Origin: Candidatus Saccharimonadota bacterium
Lineage (GTDB): Bacteria > Patescibacteriota > Saccharimonadia > Saccharimonadales > UBA10212
DNA length: 42,330 nt
Assembly (NCBI GenBank): GCA_016187175.1
Contig: JACPKG010000008.1
Location: 1-42,330 of the forward strand
Direction: 5' to 3'
How positions within the stretch are numbered: the stretch's first letter is position 1; the number at the start of each line of letters is the position of its first letter. Positions 31,792 to 39,916 of this stretch are shown in pieces. Below the pieces are notes generated by a model. The model saw nothing but the letters and a program-made list of their open reading frames with translations, was not told the DNA's origin and did not search any database. A program made the translations under genes and the position numbers.

Positions 31792-32502
31792 ATGGCACTT
31801 GAGAGGCTACCTCCTGCTGACGCTGATATTGACCCTAAAGATAGAGAAGCGGCCATGCTATTATTCGGATTTAAGACTGTTGCTGAAGGTCCGCCTGTAA
31901 CTTTCGACGAAAATGGGAATATGCATACAGTGTTTGCCGATTTAAGTCAAAAACGCGAAATTTTCAACATTAATGATGTCCCGTCTGGATGGTGGCTGCC
32001 GGGACCCGTTTTTAAAAGATACAGAGAATGGGATCAGGCTGGTTATCCTCACAGGATTGGCGAGAGATTGGATCCTGCTGTTAACTATATTTTGAAGGCC
32101 TGGGCATATTCTTTAGAGCTTGCTGAACCATTTAGGGTGTCCTTTTTTGCAAACGACCCCGCTAGAGTAAGAAGGATCTATCCAGAAGGGCTAGCTGCGC
32201 CGCGCATAGGTCTTCTGGAGGTTGATGGCCGATATTCTGCGCAGTACTTGAGTGCAATTGGCAGCGATCGTCCGCTTGAAGTGGGCCTTCCTTTTGTGGC
32301 CGGTAGACTTCAAACATCCTTTCAGCTACCACTTGATCAACATATACGACCGAATCTCCATCTACTTGATACTTTCAAACTCACCTTTCCCGATGAAAGG
32401 GCTTACGAAATCCCGGGTGGATTTATGCACTTAATTCCATCACCACAGCATCTTAACGGACTAGATGCCATCCATCTCATACCAGGACCTTCAGAAATTT
32501 AA
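31792..32502 (+). CDS. Hypothetical protein, 236 aa
   Basis: Not recognised. Predicted cytoplasmic, no signal or membrane helix. Contains LLFGFKTVAEGPPVTFDENGNM, a Trp-rich segment SGWWLPGPVFKRYREWD, and VNYILKAWAYSLELAEPFRVSFF. It is one of seven plus-strand genes in the window. The leader shows only a weak -10 (TTCAAT) 6 nt before the ATG. It may converge with the aldolase gene across 40 bp. Confidence 0.6.
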   Translation: MALERLPPADADIDPKDREAAMLLFGFKTVAEGPPVTFDENGNMHTVFADLSQKREIFNINDVPSGWWLPGPVFKRYREWDQAGYPHRIGERLDPAVNYILKAWAYSLELAEPFRVSFFANDPARVRRIYPEGLAAPRIGLLEVDGRYSAQYLSAIGSDRPLEVGLPFVAGRLQTSFQLPLDQHIRPNLHLLDTFKLTFPDERAYEIPGGFMHLIPSPQHLNGLDAIHLIPGPSEI

Positions 32503-32542
32503 GATTTGGCCTTACCGGCGCTGTTAAACCATTCGACTAGGC

Positions 32543-33413
32543 TCATGGTTTGGCTCGTCCTGACGAGCCAAACATGTCAATTTTGGACTCCACGACTTTT
32601 TGGACTTCATTAATTACTTTGTCCATCAGTTTAACTACGGCATACTCGGTTTTGTTTTGGGCTAAAACTTGCTCGAGCGTGTTACGGAAGGCAATACGCA
32701 TATCGCTGTTGATGTTAACTTTGGTGACGCCGATTTTGACTGCCTCGACAAAATAGTGGGCTGGCGTACCGCTGCCGCCATGTAAGGAGATATTGCAGTC
32801 AATTGCTGCCCTAATCCGACGCAACAGGTCGAGATCTAAAACTTTAGGCAAAGGATAATGACCGTGCAGATTACCGATCGCCGCCGCATACGTATCAATA
32901 CCGGTAGCTTCCACAAACGCTTTGGCGCCTTCGGGGGTAGAAAAGGTCTTTTTTATCTCTTCGTAATTTATGACTTCCTGGTGAACATTGCTACTGCCAG
33001 CAAAATAGTGCGGTTCCGCCTCGACTAGGGCGCCAGTTTTTTTAGCCGCTTCAACCACTTTTTTGGTGCCGGTAATAATTTCTTCATCCGTGGCATCGTG
33101 CTTGGCCTGCGAAATATCGATGTGGATACATTCAAAACCGGCATCAAGGCCGGCGATGGCATCTTCAACACTTGGGCTGTGGTCCAGGTTGATGTACATT
33201 TCAATTCCGTATTGTTGTTTATAGTTATCCACCCTTGCTAACTTCAACCAGCAGCGGTGATTTTTTAGCCACGGCTGCCCGTACTACGGCAATCAGGGTT
33301 TCTTGGTTATCCAGATTAAAGGCACCGAGGGCGAAGTGTTCGGCCCGGGCGCGGGCAAAAGCCGCTCTGGCGGCTTGGCAACTGCTTCGAATCTGGGCAA
33401 TGGTTAGCGGCAT
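32543..33413 (-). pseudogene. Class II fructose-bisphosphate aldolase (GatY/FbaA type), split by frameshift
   Basis: Zn-dependent cleavage of fructose-1,6-bisphosphate, lower glycolysis. The first frame (33225-33413) encodes the N-terminus up to SPLLVEVSKGG. The second frame (32543-33247) resumes at LKLARVDNYKQQYGIEMYIN and has the metal-binding LDHSPS, EAEPHY, NLHGHY and SLHGGSG motifs. Compared with GatY, roughly 14 residues are missing at the junction. The same ~20 nt reads as VEVSKGG in one frame and LKLARVD in the other, and both look genuine. It could be a real deletion, programmed frameshift or assembly collapse of a direct repeat. Confidence 0.75.
32549..32572 (-). terminator. Hairpin at the 3' end of the aldolase gene
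   Basis: TTTGGCTCG, 6-nt loop, CGAGCCAAA. It lies in the last ten codons of the aldolase. No strong U-tract follows, so function is uncertain. Confidence 0.35.
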
Positions 33414-33422
33414 ATTGTTTCC

Positions 33423-34403
33423 TTAATGAGCATGGTTGGTGTGGTCGGTTAATAATTTGTGGGCGGCTTTGGCGATGGCTTCCGCATCCAGACCGAAGTG
33501 TTTCAGCAGTTCTTCCGGCTCGCCGGATTCACCGAAGCGGTCCTTTATACCAATGCGAATCATCGAAGTCGGTAGTTTCTCGCCTAATAGCTCGGCCACG
33601 GCGCCCCCCAAGCCGCCGATTATTTGGGCCTCCTCAGCAGTCACAACGTGGCGTGTTTTGGAAGCGCTCTGCAGTATAATTTCTTCATCCAATGGTTTTA
33701 TGGTCGGTATATGAACCACGTCAGCACTGATATCCTTATTCGCCAGCAGCTTTGCGGCCGTCAGAGCCTGGAAAGTCATAGTGCCCGTAGCCACAATTGT
33801 AACGTCTGATCCCTTCCTAAATACGTAGCCTTGGCCGATCTCAAATGGCGTGTGGGGTGAGGTGAAAACAGTAGTGGCCTCGCGAGCTAGGCGCATATAA
33901 TTTGGGTGCTTGTCTTTGGCCATTGCCAGCGTCGCTTTTTCAGCCTCCACGCTGTCACAAGGGGCAATAACCACCATATTGGGCAGTGTCCGCATGAGAG
34001 CGATGTCCTCCAACATTTGGTGAGTGGCACCGTCAGGACCGACGCTGACGCCGGCATGTGAGCCAATAATTTTAACCGGCCGGTCATTGAGAGCGATGGT
34101 AGTACGGATTTGTTCCCAATTGCGACCCGGGCTAAAGGCCGCGTAGCTAGAAACAAAGGGAATCTTGCCCATAGCTGCCATGCCGGCTCCAATTGTTACC
34201 AGATTCTGTTCGGCTACTCCAACCTCTATAAACCTCTCGGGAAACTCATTGGCAAATAGATGCATTTGGGTAGATTCCGTCAGGTCGGCACAAGCCGCCA
34301 CAACGTTTTTATTAAATTTGGCAGCTTCAAGCAAACCCCGGCCAAAGCCTTTGCGAATCGGCTCTTTCTCACTCCAATCATGTCTTAAATGCATCTCAGG
34401 CAC
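33423..34403 (-). CDS. Transketolase C-terminal subunit
   Basis: Pyrimidine-binding and C-terminal domains of a split transketolase, 326 aa. It shows EVGVAEQNLVTIGAGMAAMG with the Glu that activates thiamine diphosphate, SYAAFSPGRNWEQIR, and the C-terminal DRFGESGEPEELLKHFGL. It works with the N-terminal subunit encoded just upstream (34500-35375), moving two-carbon units in the pentose phosphate pathway. GTG start at 34403 with GGAGG 5 nt before it, the site lying in a small hairpin (GTGACCGGAGGTCAC). Confidence 0.95.
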   Translation of the reverse strand: MPEMHLRHDWSEKEPIRKGFGRGLLEAAKFNKNVVAACADLTESTQMHLFANEFPERFIEVGVAEQNLVTIGAGMAAMGKIPFVSSYAAFSPGRNWEQIRTTIALNDRPVKIIGSHAGVSVGPDGATHQMLEDIALMRTLPNMVVIAPCDSVEAEKATLAMAKDKHPNYMRLAREATTVFTSPHTPFEIGQGYVFRKGSDVTIVATGTMTFQALTAAKLLANKDISADVVHIPTIKPLDEEIILQSASKTRHVVTAEEAQIIGGLGGAVAELLGEKLPTSMIRIGIKDRFGESGEPEELLKHFGLDAEAIAKAAHKLLTDHTNHAH

Positions 34404-34404
34404 C

Positions 34405-34419
34405 GTGACCTCCGGTCAC
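34405..34419 (-). promoter_or_regulatory. Hairpin holding the ribosome binding site of the transketolase C gene
   Basis: On minus GTGACC-GGA-GGTCAC; GGAGG overlaps the loop and one arm. It may modulate initiation at the GTG 34403. Confidence 0.4.
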
Positions 34420-34420
34420 A

Positions 34421-34489
34421 GAATGCAGAATGTAGAGTGCAGAATGCAGTAAAAGCCTTTCATTCCTCATTCTTCGTTCTTCATTCTTG
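34421..34489. repeat. Degenerate short-unit repeat between the transketolase genes
   Basis: On minus, GAATGAAGAACGAAGAATGA is followed by a CTGCATTCTGCACTC type stretch. Units of GAATG and CATTC are partly complementary. Same style as the repeats at 9071-9167 and 15781-15879. Confidence 0.45.
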
Positions 34490-34499
34490 ATGTGTAGCA

Positions 34500-35375
34500 T
34501 CATTGGTGTTCGCTCCTGATTTTGCCACCTAGCGTGCGTAGTTCGTGCAGGGCTTTTTTGGCCTCTTCGCGATTCGGCGGTTTGCCGTGCCAGTGAAAGT
34601 CATGTTCCATAAAGTCAACGCCCTTGCCCGGAATCGTATGGGCGATAATAACGACTGGCTTCTCAGTCACCGCTTTGGCCATTTCGACCGCACTGATAAT
34701 TGCTTCGATGTCATTGCCGTTAATCTCCAGCACAAACCAGCCAAAAGCTTCCCATTTGGCGCGTAGATTTTCCAGAGGCATTACTAGTTCTGTTGGCCCA
34801 TCAATTTGAATGTTGTTACGGTCAACGATAGCTATTAAGTTACCGGGGTTGTATTTGGCGGCCAGCATAGCTGCCTCCCAGCTGTTACCTTCGTCCAATT
34901 CACCATCGCTACAAACCACATAAACGCTACGGCCTTTGATTTCATCCATTTTTAGCGCCAGGGCCATACCGGTAGCCTGTGACAAACCACTGCCTAGTGG
35001 CCCGCTGGTGGTCTCCATGCCTGGCAAGCGCAAACGCTCGGGGTGGCCCTGCAAACGTGAACCAAGCTGGCGCAGAGTCAGCAGCTCAGTTTTTGGAAAG
35101 TAGTCGGCGTGCGCCATCGCGGCATAGCGTACTGGCACGCAGTGACCATTGGAAAGAATCAGGATATCGCGTTCGTCCCAATCTGGTCTTTTAGGATCGT
35201 GTTTGAGAATTTTAAAATACAGCGCCGTAAAAATATCGGCTAGTCCCAAAGGACCGGCGGAGTGACCGCTGCCAGCATGTTCTAACATCCGGATGATGTC
35301 AACACGGATATCATTAGCTTTGCTCTCGAGCTCCTTAATCGAGTAATCCACCATACTTCTTATTGATTTTATCAT
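34500..35375 (-). CDS. Transketolase N-terminal subunit
   Basis: Thiamine-diphosphate-binding half of a split transketolase, 291 aa. It shows EHAGSGHSAGPLGLADIFTALY, ILSNGHCVPVRYAAMAH, TSGPLGSGLSQATGMAL, and the metal/ThDP motif SDGELDEGNSWEAAMLAA followed by VDRNNIQIDG. The ATG at 35375 is followed seven codons later by another ATG (35354), which gives the usual MVDYSIKELE start; the latter may be the true one. A large hairpin (35401-35478) lies in its leader. Confidence 0.94.
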   Translation of the reverse strand: MIKSIRSMVDYSIKELESKANDIRVDIIRMLEHAGSGHSAGPLGLADIFTALYFKILKHDPKRPDWDERDILILSNGHCVPVRYAAMAHADYFPKTELLTLRQLGSRLQGHPERLRLPGMETTSGPLGSGLSQATGMALALKMDEIKGRSVYVVCSDGELDEGNSWEAAMLAAKYNPGNLIAIVDRNNIQIDGPTELVMPLENLRAKWEAFGWFVLEINGNDIEAIISAVEMAKAVTEKPVVIIAHTIPGKGVDFMEHDFHWHGKPPNREEAKKALHELRTLGGKIRSEHQ

Positions 35376-35400
35376 CCTTCTAGCCTAACTTTTACTTATG

Positions 35401-35478
35401 TTGCCTGAGGCACACACGGTGCGCGCGAAATGTGTTAAAGCTCAACGCATTTCGTGACCCGCATGTGCCGAATGGCAA
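35401..35478. other. Long hairpin upstream of the transketolase N gene
   Basis: TTGCC...GGCAA enclose GGCACA/TGTGCC, then GAAATGTGTT/AACGCATTTC with a 7-nt loop (AAAGCTC). On minus it contains a 9-codon frame (ATG CGG GTC ... TAA) in its 5' arm. Only 12 nt separate it from the rpe stop. Confidence 0.55.
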
Positions 35479-35490
35479 TGTAATAAAGAG

Positions 35491-36135
35491 TTAGGTCGTC
35501 CCGGTTTCGTCGGCAATGCGTTGTAAACGATGAAATACTCTTGCCGGATTATCGGCTTCATGAATAACAGCGCCGACAACAAAAACATCTATACCACCAC
35601 TAGCCAAATGGGAGATATTTTGTTCGTTAACACCCCCGTCCCAGCCGATTTCTAGCTGTGGTTTCTTGCTTTTCAGATAGCTAACCTTGTGCAGCAAATT
35701 CTGGTTAGCATAGCCGCCGTAGTGCCCGAGGTTACCGCTGAAAATTAAAACGTGGTCAATTTTCGGCAGTGCCGGCTCAATCCTGGCGGGATTAGTTTTT
35801 GGCAGCAGCGCTATTCCGACCTTGATGCCATAATGAGCGCAGTAATTAGAAAAAGTTTCGAAGTCTCCTTTAGCTTCAGCGTGGACAATTATCATGTTGG
35901 GCCGATGCTCCGATATTACCTTTACTGCTAGCCGAGGGTCCTCGTACATGAGGTGAAAGTCCGCTTTAATGCCTACTGGCCACCACGCCCCCTCCGGCTT
36001 CACGGTTTTGGAGGCTGCAAATTTTCCGTCGGTTAGATCAATTTGGATCCGATGGGCAAAACCAGCTACCTTCTCCATTTGGCGGCGGTATTGTTCTTCG
36101 TCAGTGGCTAGTATGGACGGACAAATAACGGCCAT
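35491..36135 (-). CDS. rpe: Ribulose-phosphate 3-epimerase-like protein
   Basis: TIM-barrel epimerase, interconverting ribulose-5-P and xylulose-5-P. It starts MAVICPSILATDEEQ, with ADFHLMYEDPRL (metal-ligand His) and IGWDGGVNEQNI (catalytic Asp). The first metal-binding motif, normally LHxDxMDGxF, reads IQIDLTDGKF: the His is Gln and the Met is Thr. The family call is solid; full activity is less certain. I prefer ATG 36135, which is 1 nt after the rpiB stop with GAGG upstream, to the TTG at 36150. Confidence 0.85.
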   Translation of the reverse strand: MAVICPSILATDEEQYRRQMEKVAGFAHRIQIDLTDGKFAASKTVKPEGAWWPVGIKADFHLMYEDPRLAVKVISEHRPNMIIVHAEAKGDFETFSNYCAHYGIKVGIALLPKTNPARIEPALPKIDHVLIFSGNLGHYGGYANQNLLHKVSYLKSKKPQLEIGWDGGVNEQNISHLASGGIDVFVVGAVIHEADNPARVFHRLQRIADETGTT

Positions 36136-36136
36136 A

Positions 36137-36628
36137 TCAGACCTCGTCAAGTTTGGCGTTGCGGCGGACGTGACGTTCTTCGCCGGAAAACGGCACTTCC
36201 AGCCAAAGCCTAACAGCGTTTTTTATATCATCCGTGCTTAAAAAACTGACCCCCAGGCTAAGCATGTTACTGTCATTATGAGCACGGCTCAGGCGGACAA
36301 TTGCGTAGGGGTCGTGGCTAGTTTTGTTGCTAGCGTCAATCACCCGCCTGGCAATAGCCAGGCCGTAAAAAACGCCGCAGCGCACCCCACGGAATCTGTT
36401 GGCCGCAATAGCTTCGCCTTCACCGCTACGGCCAAAAATTACACCTCTATCACATTCCCCATTGGCAACCGCTCTGGCCGCCGGAAAGACGTAATCGGGG
36501 TAGTCGTCGTCTGGTTTTAGCGACTGCGGCCCAAAATTCCGGCAATTATGGCCTAGTGACTCTAAATAACTTTGCAACTCTTTGAGCTGTTCGAAGCCGG
36601 CATGGTCAGTAGCTAGCGCAATATTCAC
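36137..36628 (-). CDS. rpiB: Ribose-5-phosphate isomerase B
   Basis: 163 aa. Begins MNIALATDHAGFEQLKELQ, with the family DHAG motif. The active-site region IFGRSGEGEAIAANRFRGVRC lacks the E. coli-type Cys (CGTG) and instead carries the Glu of the actinobacterial/Mycobacterium type. The start is GTG; GGAG is 9 nt upstream. The start overlaps the stop (GTGA) of a 57-codon frame that contains the family C repeat. Followed by rpe with a 1-nt gap. Confidence 0.92.
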   Translation of the reverse strand: MNIALATDHAGFEQLKELQSYLESLGHNCRNFGPQSLKPDDDYPDYVFPAARAVANGECDRGVIFGRSGEGEAIAANRFRGVRCGVFYGLAIARRVIDASNKTSHDPYAIVRLSRAHNDSNMLSLGVSFLSTDDIKNAVRLWLEVPFSGEERHVRRNAKLDEV

Positions 36629-36798
36629 AATGTGTCTCCGCCGCCATTAACCATTTTGCCCTTACCATTTACCCTACATCGTGATAAAGGTTCGACCTTG
36701 TAAAAAGATAGGTAAAATCTGGTGATTTTGCCTAAAATCTCTTGGCTTTTTACAAGGTCGGACCTGTCAAAAAGGTAAACTGTCAACGGATAACGCAT
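36625..36798 (-). CDS. Possible leader uORF of rpiB, 57 codons (family C region)
   Basis: ATG 36798 to TGA 36625, overlapping the rpiB GTG as GTGA. Contains SDLVKSQEILGKITRFYLSF; the matching frame of the gatA copy reads SDLAKSQEILCKITRFYFSF but has no start codon there. The gene before it is GAPDH. Confidence 0.3.
   Translation of the reverse strand: MRYPLTVYLFDRSDLVKSQEILGKITRFYLSFYKVEPLSRCRVNGKGKMVNGGGDTL
36689..36764. repeat. Family C hairpin repeat upstream of rpiB
   Basis: GGTTCGACCTTGTAAAAAG pairs with CTTTTTACAAGGTCGGACC. Relative to 25348-25421, TGGC/GCCA has changed to TTGT/ACAA on both arms, keeping the pairing. Confidence 0.8.
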
Positions 36799-36828
36799 GG
36801 TGAATGATGAATGGTGAACAGTCAACAT

Positions 36829-37986
36829 TTAAAACCTGCGGAAACCGTCAATGTTCTTAGCGATACTTTCGTTTGGAGAGGAAGAAGAAGGAGTCGGTTG
36901 TGCATCCGCAGGCTCGGGTTGCTCAAGCAGGCTGTCGTGCGGCGGTGCCAGAAGTGGCTCGGCCGGCTCAGGATTTTTGGACAAGCGGCGCGCCACATCG
37001 GCCGTCAGTTCCACCAAGCGGTTGGAGTAACCCCATTCATTATCGTACCAGGCGACAACCTTCACAAAATTGCCGGTTACAACATGTGTTAGGCCCAAAT
37101 CGACAATCGCCGAGTGGCTATTACCGATAAAATCTGTGCTGACCAGTTCCTCTTCGGTGACGGCCAAAATTCCTTGGAAATAGGGGTCGGCTGCCGCTTT
37201 TTTGAAAACGTCGTTAACTTCATCAACTGTCGTATCTTTTTTTATTAAAACAGCCATATCAATTAACGAAACTACAGGTGTAGGCACCCGGATACTTAAA
37301 CCCTCAAATATACCTTCGACGACTGGTAGTGCCTGGGCCACGGAAATTGAGGCGCCAGTCGTCGTCGGCACGATATTGCTGGCGGCACTGCGGGCTTCGC
37401 GCAGATCCTTGGCCGGCGCGTCCAAAAGGCGTTGGCTGGCAGTGTAGCTGTGAATGGTAGTCATCATAGCTTTTTCGATACCGAAATTTTCTTCCAAAAC
37501 TGCCATCACCGGCGCTACGCAGTTAGTGGTACAGGAGCCGTTGTTAACAATTTCACCGGCTTTCTCAATAGCTTCTTCATTAACACCCAAAACTATGGTT
37601 GTCGAGCCAGCACCTTTAGCCGGTGCACTGATTATGACTTTCCTGGCCCCAGCGCTGATGTGGGCTTTGGCCTTCTCTGGGTCGACAAACAGGCCAGTAG
37701 ATTCAATGACAATATCTACGCCTAGGTCTTTCCAGGGCAGGGCAGCTGGATCTTTCTCGGCCAGCACTTTGATCTTTTGGTCCTCAACTATGATGTTTTG
37801 TTCATCAAAGCTAACTTTGCGATGGTATTCACCGTAATTGCTGTCGTGTTTGAGCAAATGAGCCAGGGTTTTGGCATCGGTTATGTCATTAACCGCCACA
37901 ACCTCCAGATCCGGCCGCTCAAAAGCAATCTTAAAGGCGTTTCTGCCAGTACGGCCAAACCCATTAATAGCAATTTTGGTTTTCAT
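36829..37986 (-). CDS. gap: Glyceraldehyde-3-phosphate dehydrogenase with C-terminal extension
   Basis: NAD-dependent glycolytic enzyme, 385 aa compared with the usual ~335. NAD-binding GFGRTGRNAFK (normally GFGRIGR), the active site GSCTTNCVAPVM with the catalytic Cys, and WYDNEWGYSNRLVEL at the end of the standard fold are all present. About 50 further residues, Pro/Ser/Glu-rich (PEPAEPLLAPPH), are an extension of unknown use. A promoter (38036-38064) has a 17-bp spacer. Likely transcribed with rpiB and rpe. Confidence 0.95.
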   Translation of the reverse strand: MKTKIAINGFGRTGRNAFKIAFERPDLEVVAVNDITDAKTLAHLLKHDSNYGEYHRKVSFDEQNIIVEDQKIKVLAEKDPAALPWKDLGVDIVIESTGLFVDPEKAKAHISAGARKVIISAPAKGAGSTTIVLGVNEEAIEKAGEIVNNGSCTTNCVAPVMAVLEENFGIEKAMMTTIHSYTASQRLLDAPAKDLREARSAASNIVPTTTGASISVAQALPVVEGIFEGLSIRVPTPVVSLIDMAVLIKKDTTVDEVNDVFKKAAADPYFQGILAVTEEELVSTDFIGNSHSAIVDLGLTHVVTGNFVKVVAWYDNEWGYSNRLVELTADVARRLSKNPEPAEPLLAPPHDSLLEQPEPADAQPTPSSSSPNESIAKNIDGFRRF

Positions 37987-38035
37987 GAAAGGCTTACCCG
38001 CCCCCTTTGATTAAGCTTACGTTTATCTAGCGCTT

Positions 38036-38064
38036 ATTGTACGAGTATGACCATTCTAGCGCAA
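38036..38064 (-). promoter_or_regulatory. Promoter of the GAPDH gene
   Basis: On minus: -35 TTGCGC (38059-38064), 17-bp spacer, -10 TACAAT (38036-38041). It gives a leader of about 43 nt before the ATG at 37986, with a G-rich ribosome binding site. Confidence 0.6.
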
Positions 38065-38072
38065 CATCTTGA

Positions 38073-38663
38073 TTATCTATCAATCTCCACGCCGTCAAAC
38101 TGGGGTAGGCCTAGTAATTCTTCGATATTATTGACCTTTTCAAAAATATCTAAAGATTCGCCCAAATACCCGGCTTTGTCCAGTATAAGTTTCTTAACGT
38201 CTACGAATGGTAGAGCTTCAACTTCAATTTTTTCCCCGGCATCCAGATGAGGTTCGGCTATCTTTTTACCATCCCAGGCGATATAAAAGTAAATGAACCA
38301 TTCTAATTTCGAATGCGGTTGGGTAACTTCGATAAGTCGCCATTTTGTAAACTGAAAGCCCGTTTCTTCCAACACTTCGCGTTTCGCCGCGTTCAGAGTA
38401 TTTGTATCGTGATTGTCCACGCGACCTGTAGGCAGGCTTTTACGTGAACCAGTGTGCGGTTGATCGTCGTCTAAAATTAAAATTTTATCTTTCACTACTG
38501 CTATCACAGCAATGGTGTCCGGTCTTCGCAGCATCTCGAAAGTATGAAGCGAGCCATCAAACATCTTTTGTGGCCACTGATAGACATCAAAAATCTGACC
38601 CTTAAAAACACCTTTAGCATTATCGGGTATCAGCACCGCATCAACGGGGATTGTTTTATTCAT
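38073..38663 (-). CDS. Nudix hydrolase
   Basis: 196 aa. The Nudix core REVLEETGF follows LPTGRVDNHDTNTLNAAK, but the box (normally Gx5Ex7REUxEExGU) has one extra residue and no Glu in its first half; it is a variant. N-terminal residues contain VLIPDNAKGVFKGQIFDVYQWPQKMFDGS, as in ADP-ribose-pyrophosphatase-like members. Substrate unknown. The start overlaps the ppa stop as ATGA, so pyrophosphatase and Nudix are translated together. Confidence 0.82.
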   Translation of the reverse strand: MNKTIPVDAVLIPDNAKGVFKGQIFDVYQWPQKMFDGSLHTFEMLRRPDTIAVIAVVKDKILILDDDQPHTGSRKSLPTGRVDNHDTNTLNAAKREVLEETGFQFTKWRLIEVTQPHSKLEWFIYFYIAWDGKKIAEPHLDAGEKIEVEALPFVDVKKLILDKAGYLGESLDIFEKVNNIEELLGLPQFDGVEIDR

Positions 38664-39193
38664 TGTTGATGGGCGCGGGCTATTGAATCAGCGATGACTT
38701 TTTTGGCTTCATCGGCGCCGCCCCAGCCCTTGAATTCAACCTTCACACCCTGCCAGTTGTTCTTCCAGTCCTTAACGTGTGTATAGAAATACTCGACTTT
38801 CTTTTTGAAGTATGGCTCCAGATCATCCACTGACTTGATATGCTCTTTACTAATATCATCTTTGGCCACACAAATTAGCTTCTCGTCGCCTTCGCCGTCA
38901 TCGATCATATAAAGGATGCCGATTGGCCGGACCGGCACCAAAGTACCATGCACGATAGGCTCATCAATCATTAGTAGGGCGTCAAGTGGATCGCCATCTT
39001 CACAAAGAGTTTGGGGAACATAGCCATAGTCTGTTGGGTAGCCAAGAGTAGTGGCGTTCACCCGGTCTAAAATTCTTAGGCCCGTTATCTTGTCGGTTTC
39101 ATATTTATTACGGCCGCCACCTTTTTGAATCTCAATGATTACATTGACAACATCAGGCGCATCTTTACCGGCGGTAACTGTTTGATCAGGCAT
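38660..39193 (-). CDS. ppa: Inorganic pyrophosphatase
   Basis: Family I pyrophosphatase hydrolysing PPi to 2 Pi, 177 aa. The metal-binding motif DYGYVPQTLCEDGDPLDALLM (with its Asp residues) is intact, and KVEFKGWGGADEAKK marks the end. Ribosome binding site AGGAG 6 nt before the ATG. The paired TATAGT/TACAAT sequences at 39220-39230 could serve as the -10 for both this gene and the divergent GDPD gene. Confidence 0.96.
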   Translation of the reverse strand: MPDQTVTAGKDAPDVVNVIIEIQKGGGRNKYETDKITGLRILDRVNATTLGYPTDYGYVPQTLCEDGDPLDALLMIDEPIVHGTLVPVRPIGILYMIDDGEGDEKLICVAKDDISKEHIKSVDDLEPYFKKKVEYFYTHVKDWKNNWQGVKVEFKGWGGADEAKKVIADSIARAHQQ

Positions 39194-39223
39194 TTCTTCT
39201 CCTTTTTCTACCCAACATTGTAC

Positions 39224-39229
39224 TATACA
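39224..39229 (+). promoter_or_regulatory. -10 box of the GDPD gene
   Basis: TATACA, 8 nt before ATG 39238, near-leaderless. The sequence is nearly palindromic (TTGTACTATACAA), so it may also work for ppa on the other strand. Confidence 0.4.
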
Positions 39230-39237
39230 AGCATAAG

Positions 39238-39897
39238 ATGAAAATTATCGGCCACCGCGGAGCTCGGGGACTAGCGCCAGAAAATACAATTGCCGGTATC
39301 CAAAAAGCCTTGGAGTATCACGTTGATATAATCGAATTCGACGTACGCGTCACAAAAGATGGTATCCCTATTCTTCACCACAACCCACAACTGGTCGATC
39401 AAAGCGGCAACAAATTGTCTGTCTCCGGCCATACATATAGTGAGCTAAAAGAGCACAAGGACGATTTAGCCATGCTTGACGAGGCTCTGAGCGTAGTCCA
39501 TGGTCGAGCGCCAATATACGTTGAAGTTAAGACTAAAGTCAGGGTTGCGCCAATTGTAGAAGTTCTTCGCAAATACAAACACCCTTATTTACTGGCTTCC
39601 AAAAGCCAAAAGACATTACTTAAGCTTCATGCAGCTATGCCAAAGGTTGCAAAGATAGTCATTGAAAGCTGGTCGGGCGTACGGGCAGTCTATCGTGCCA
39701 AACAAGTTGATACTAAATTCATAGCTATGAATCAATTGTTTTTGTGGTCCGGTTTTATTAGATCTATGAGACACAGGGGTTACGAGCTTTATGCCTACAC
39801 CCTTAATAATCCGAAGAGGGCCCGTTACTGGACAAGATACGGTCTGGCAGGGGTGGTGACAGACTTTCCGGACCGCTTCCAGAACAAAAAGCAATAA
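39238..39897 (+). CDS. Glycerophosphodiester phosphodiesterase
   Basis: TIM-barrel enzyme releasing glycerol-3-phosphate from glycerophosphodiesters, 219 aa. The signature GHRGARGLAPENTIAGI (catalytic His, Arg, Glu) is followed by IIEFDVRVTKDGIPILHHN (metal-binding Glu and Asp, second His). No signal peptide or membrane helix, so it is predicted to be cytoplasmic. It ends 19 nt before the convergent thioredoxin reductase stop. Confidence 0.92.
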   Translation: MKIIGHRGARGLAPENTIAGIQKALEYHVDIIEFDVRVTKDGIPILHHNPQLVDQSGNKLSVSGHTYSELKEHKDDLAMLDEALSVVHGRAPIYVEVKTKVRVAPIVEVLRKYKHPYLLASKSQKTLLKLHAAMPKVAKIVIESWSGVRAVYRAKQVDTKFIAMNQLFLWSGFIRSMRHRGYELYAYTLNNPKRARYWTRYGLAGVVTDFPDRFQNKKQ

Positions 39898-39916
39898 ACA
39901 ATCTGTTCTCTATCCT

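Noticed and set aside
36680-36770. tRNA gene suggested by GGTTCGACC
   Set aside because: The sequence is one arm of the family C hairpin; no cloverleaf or acceptor stem surrounds it.
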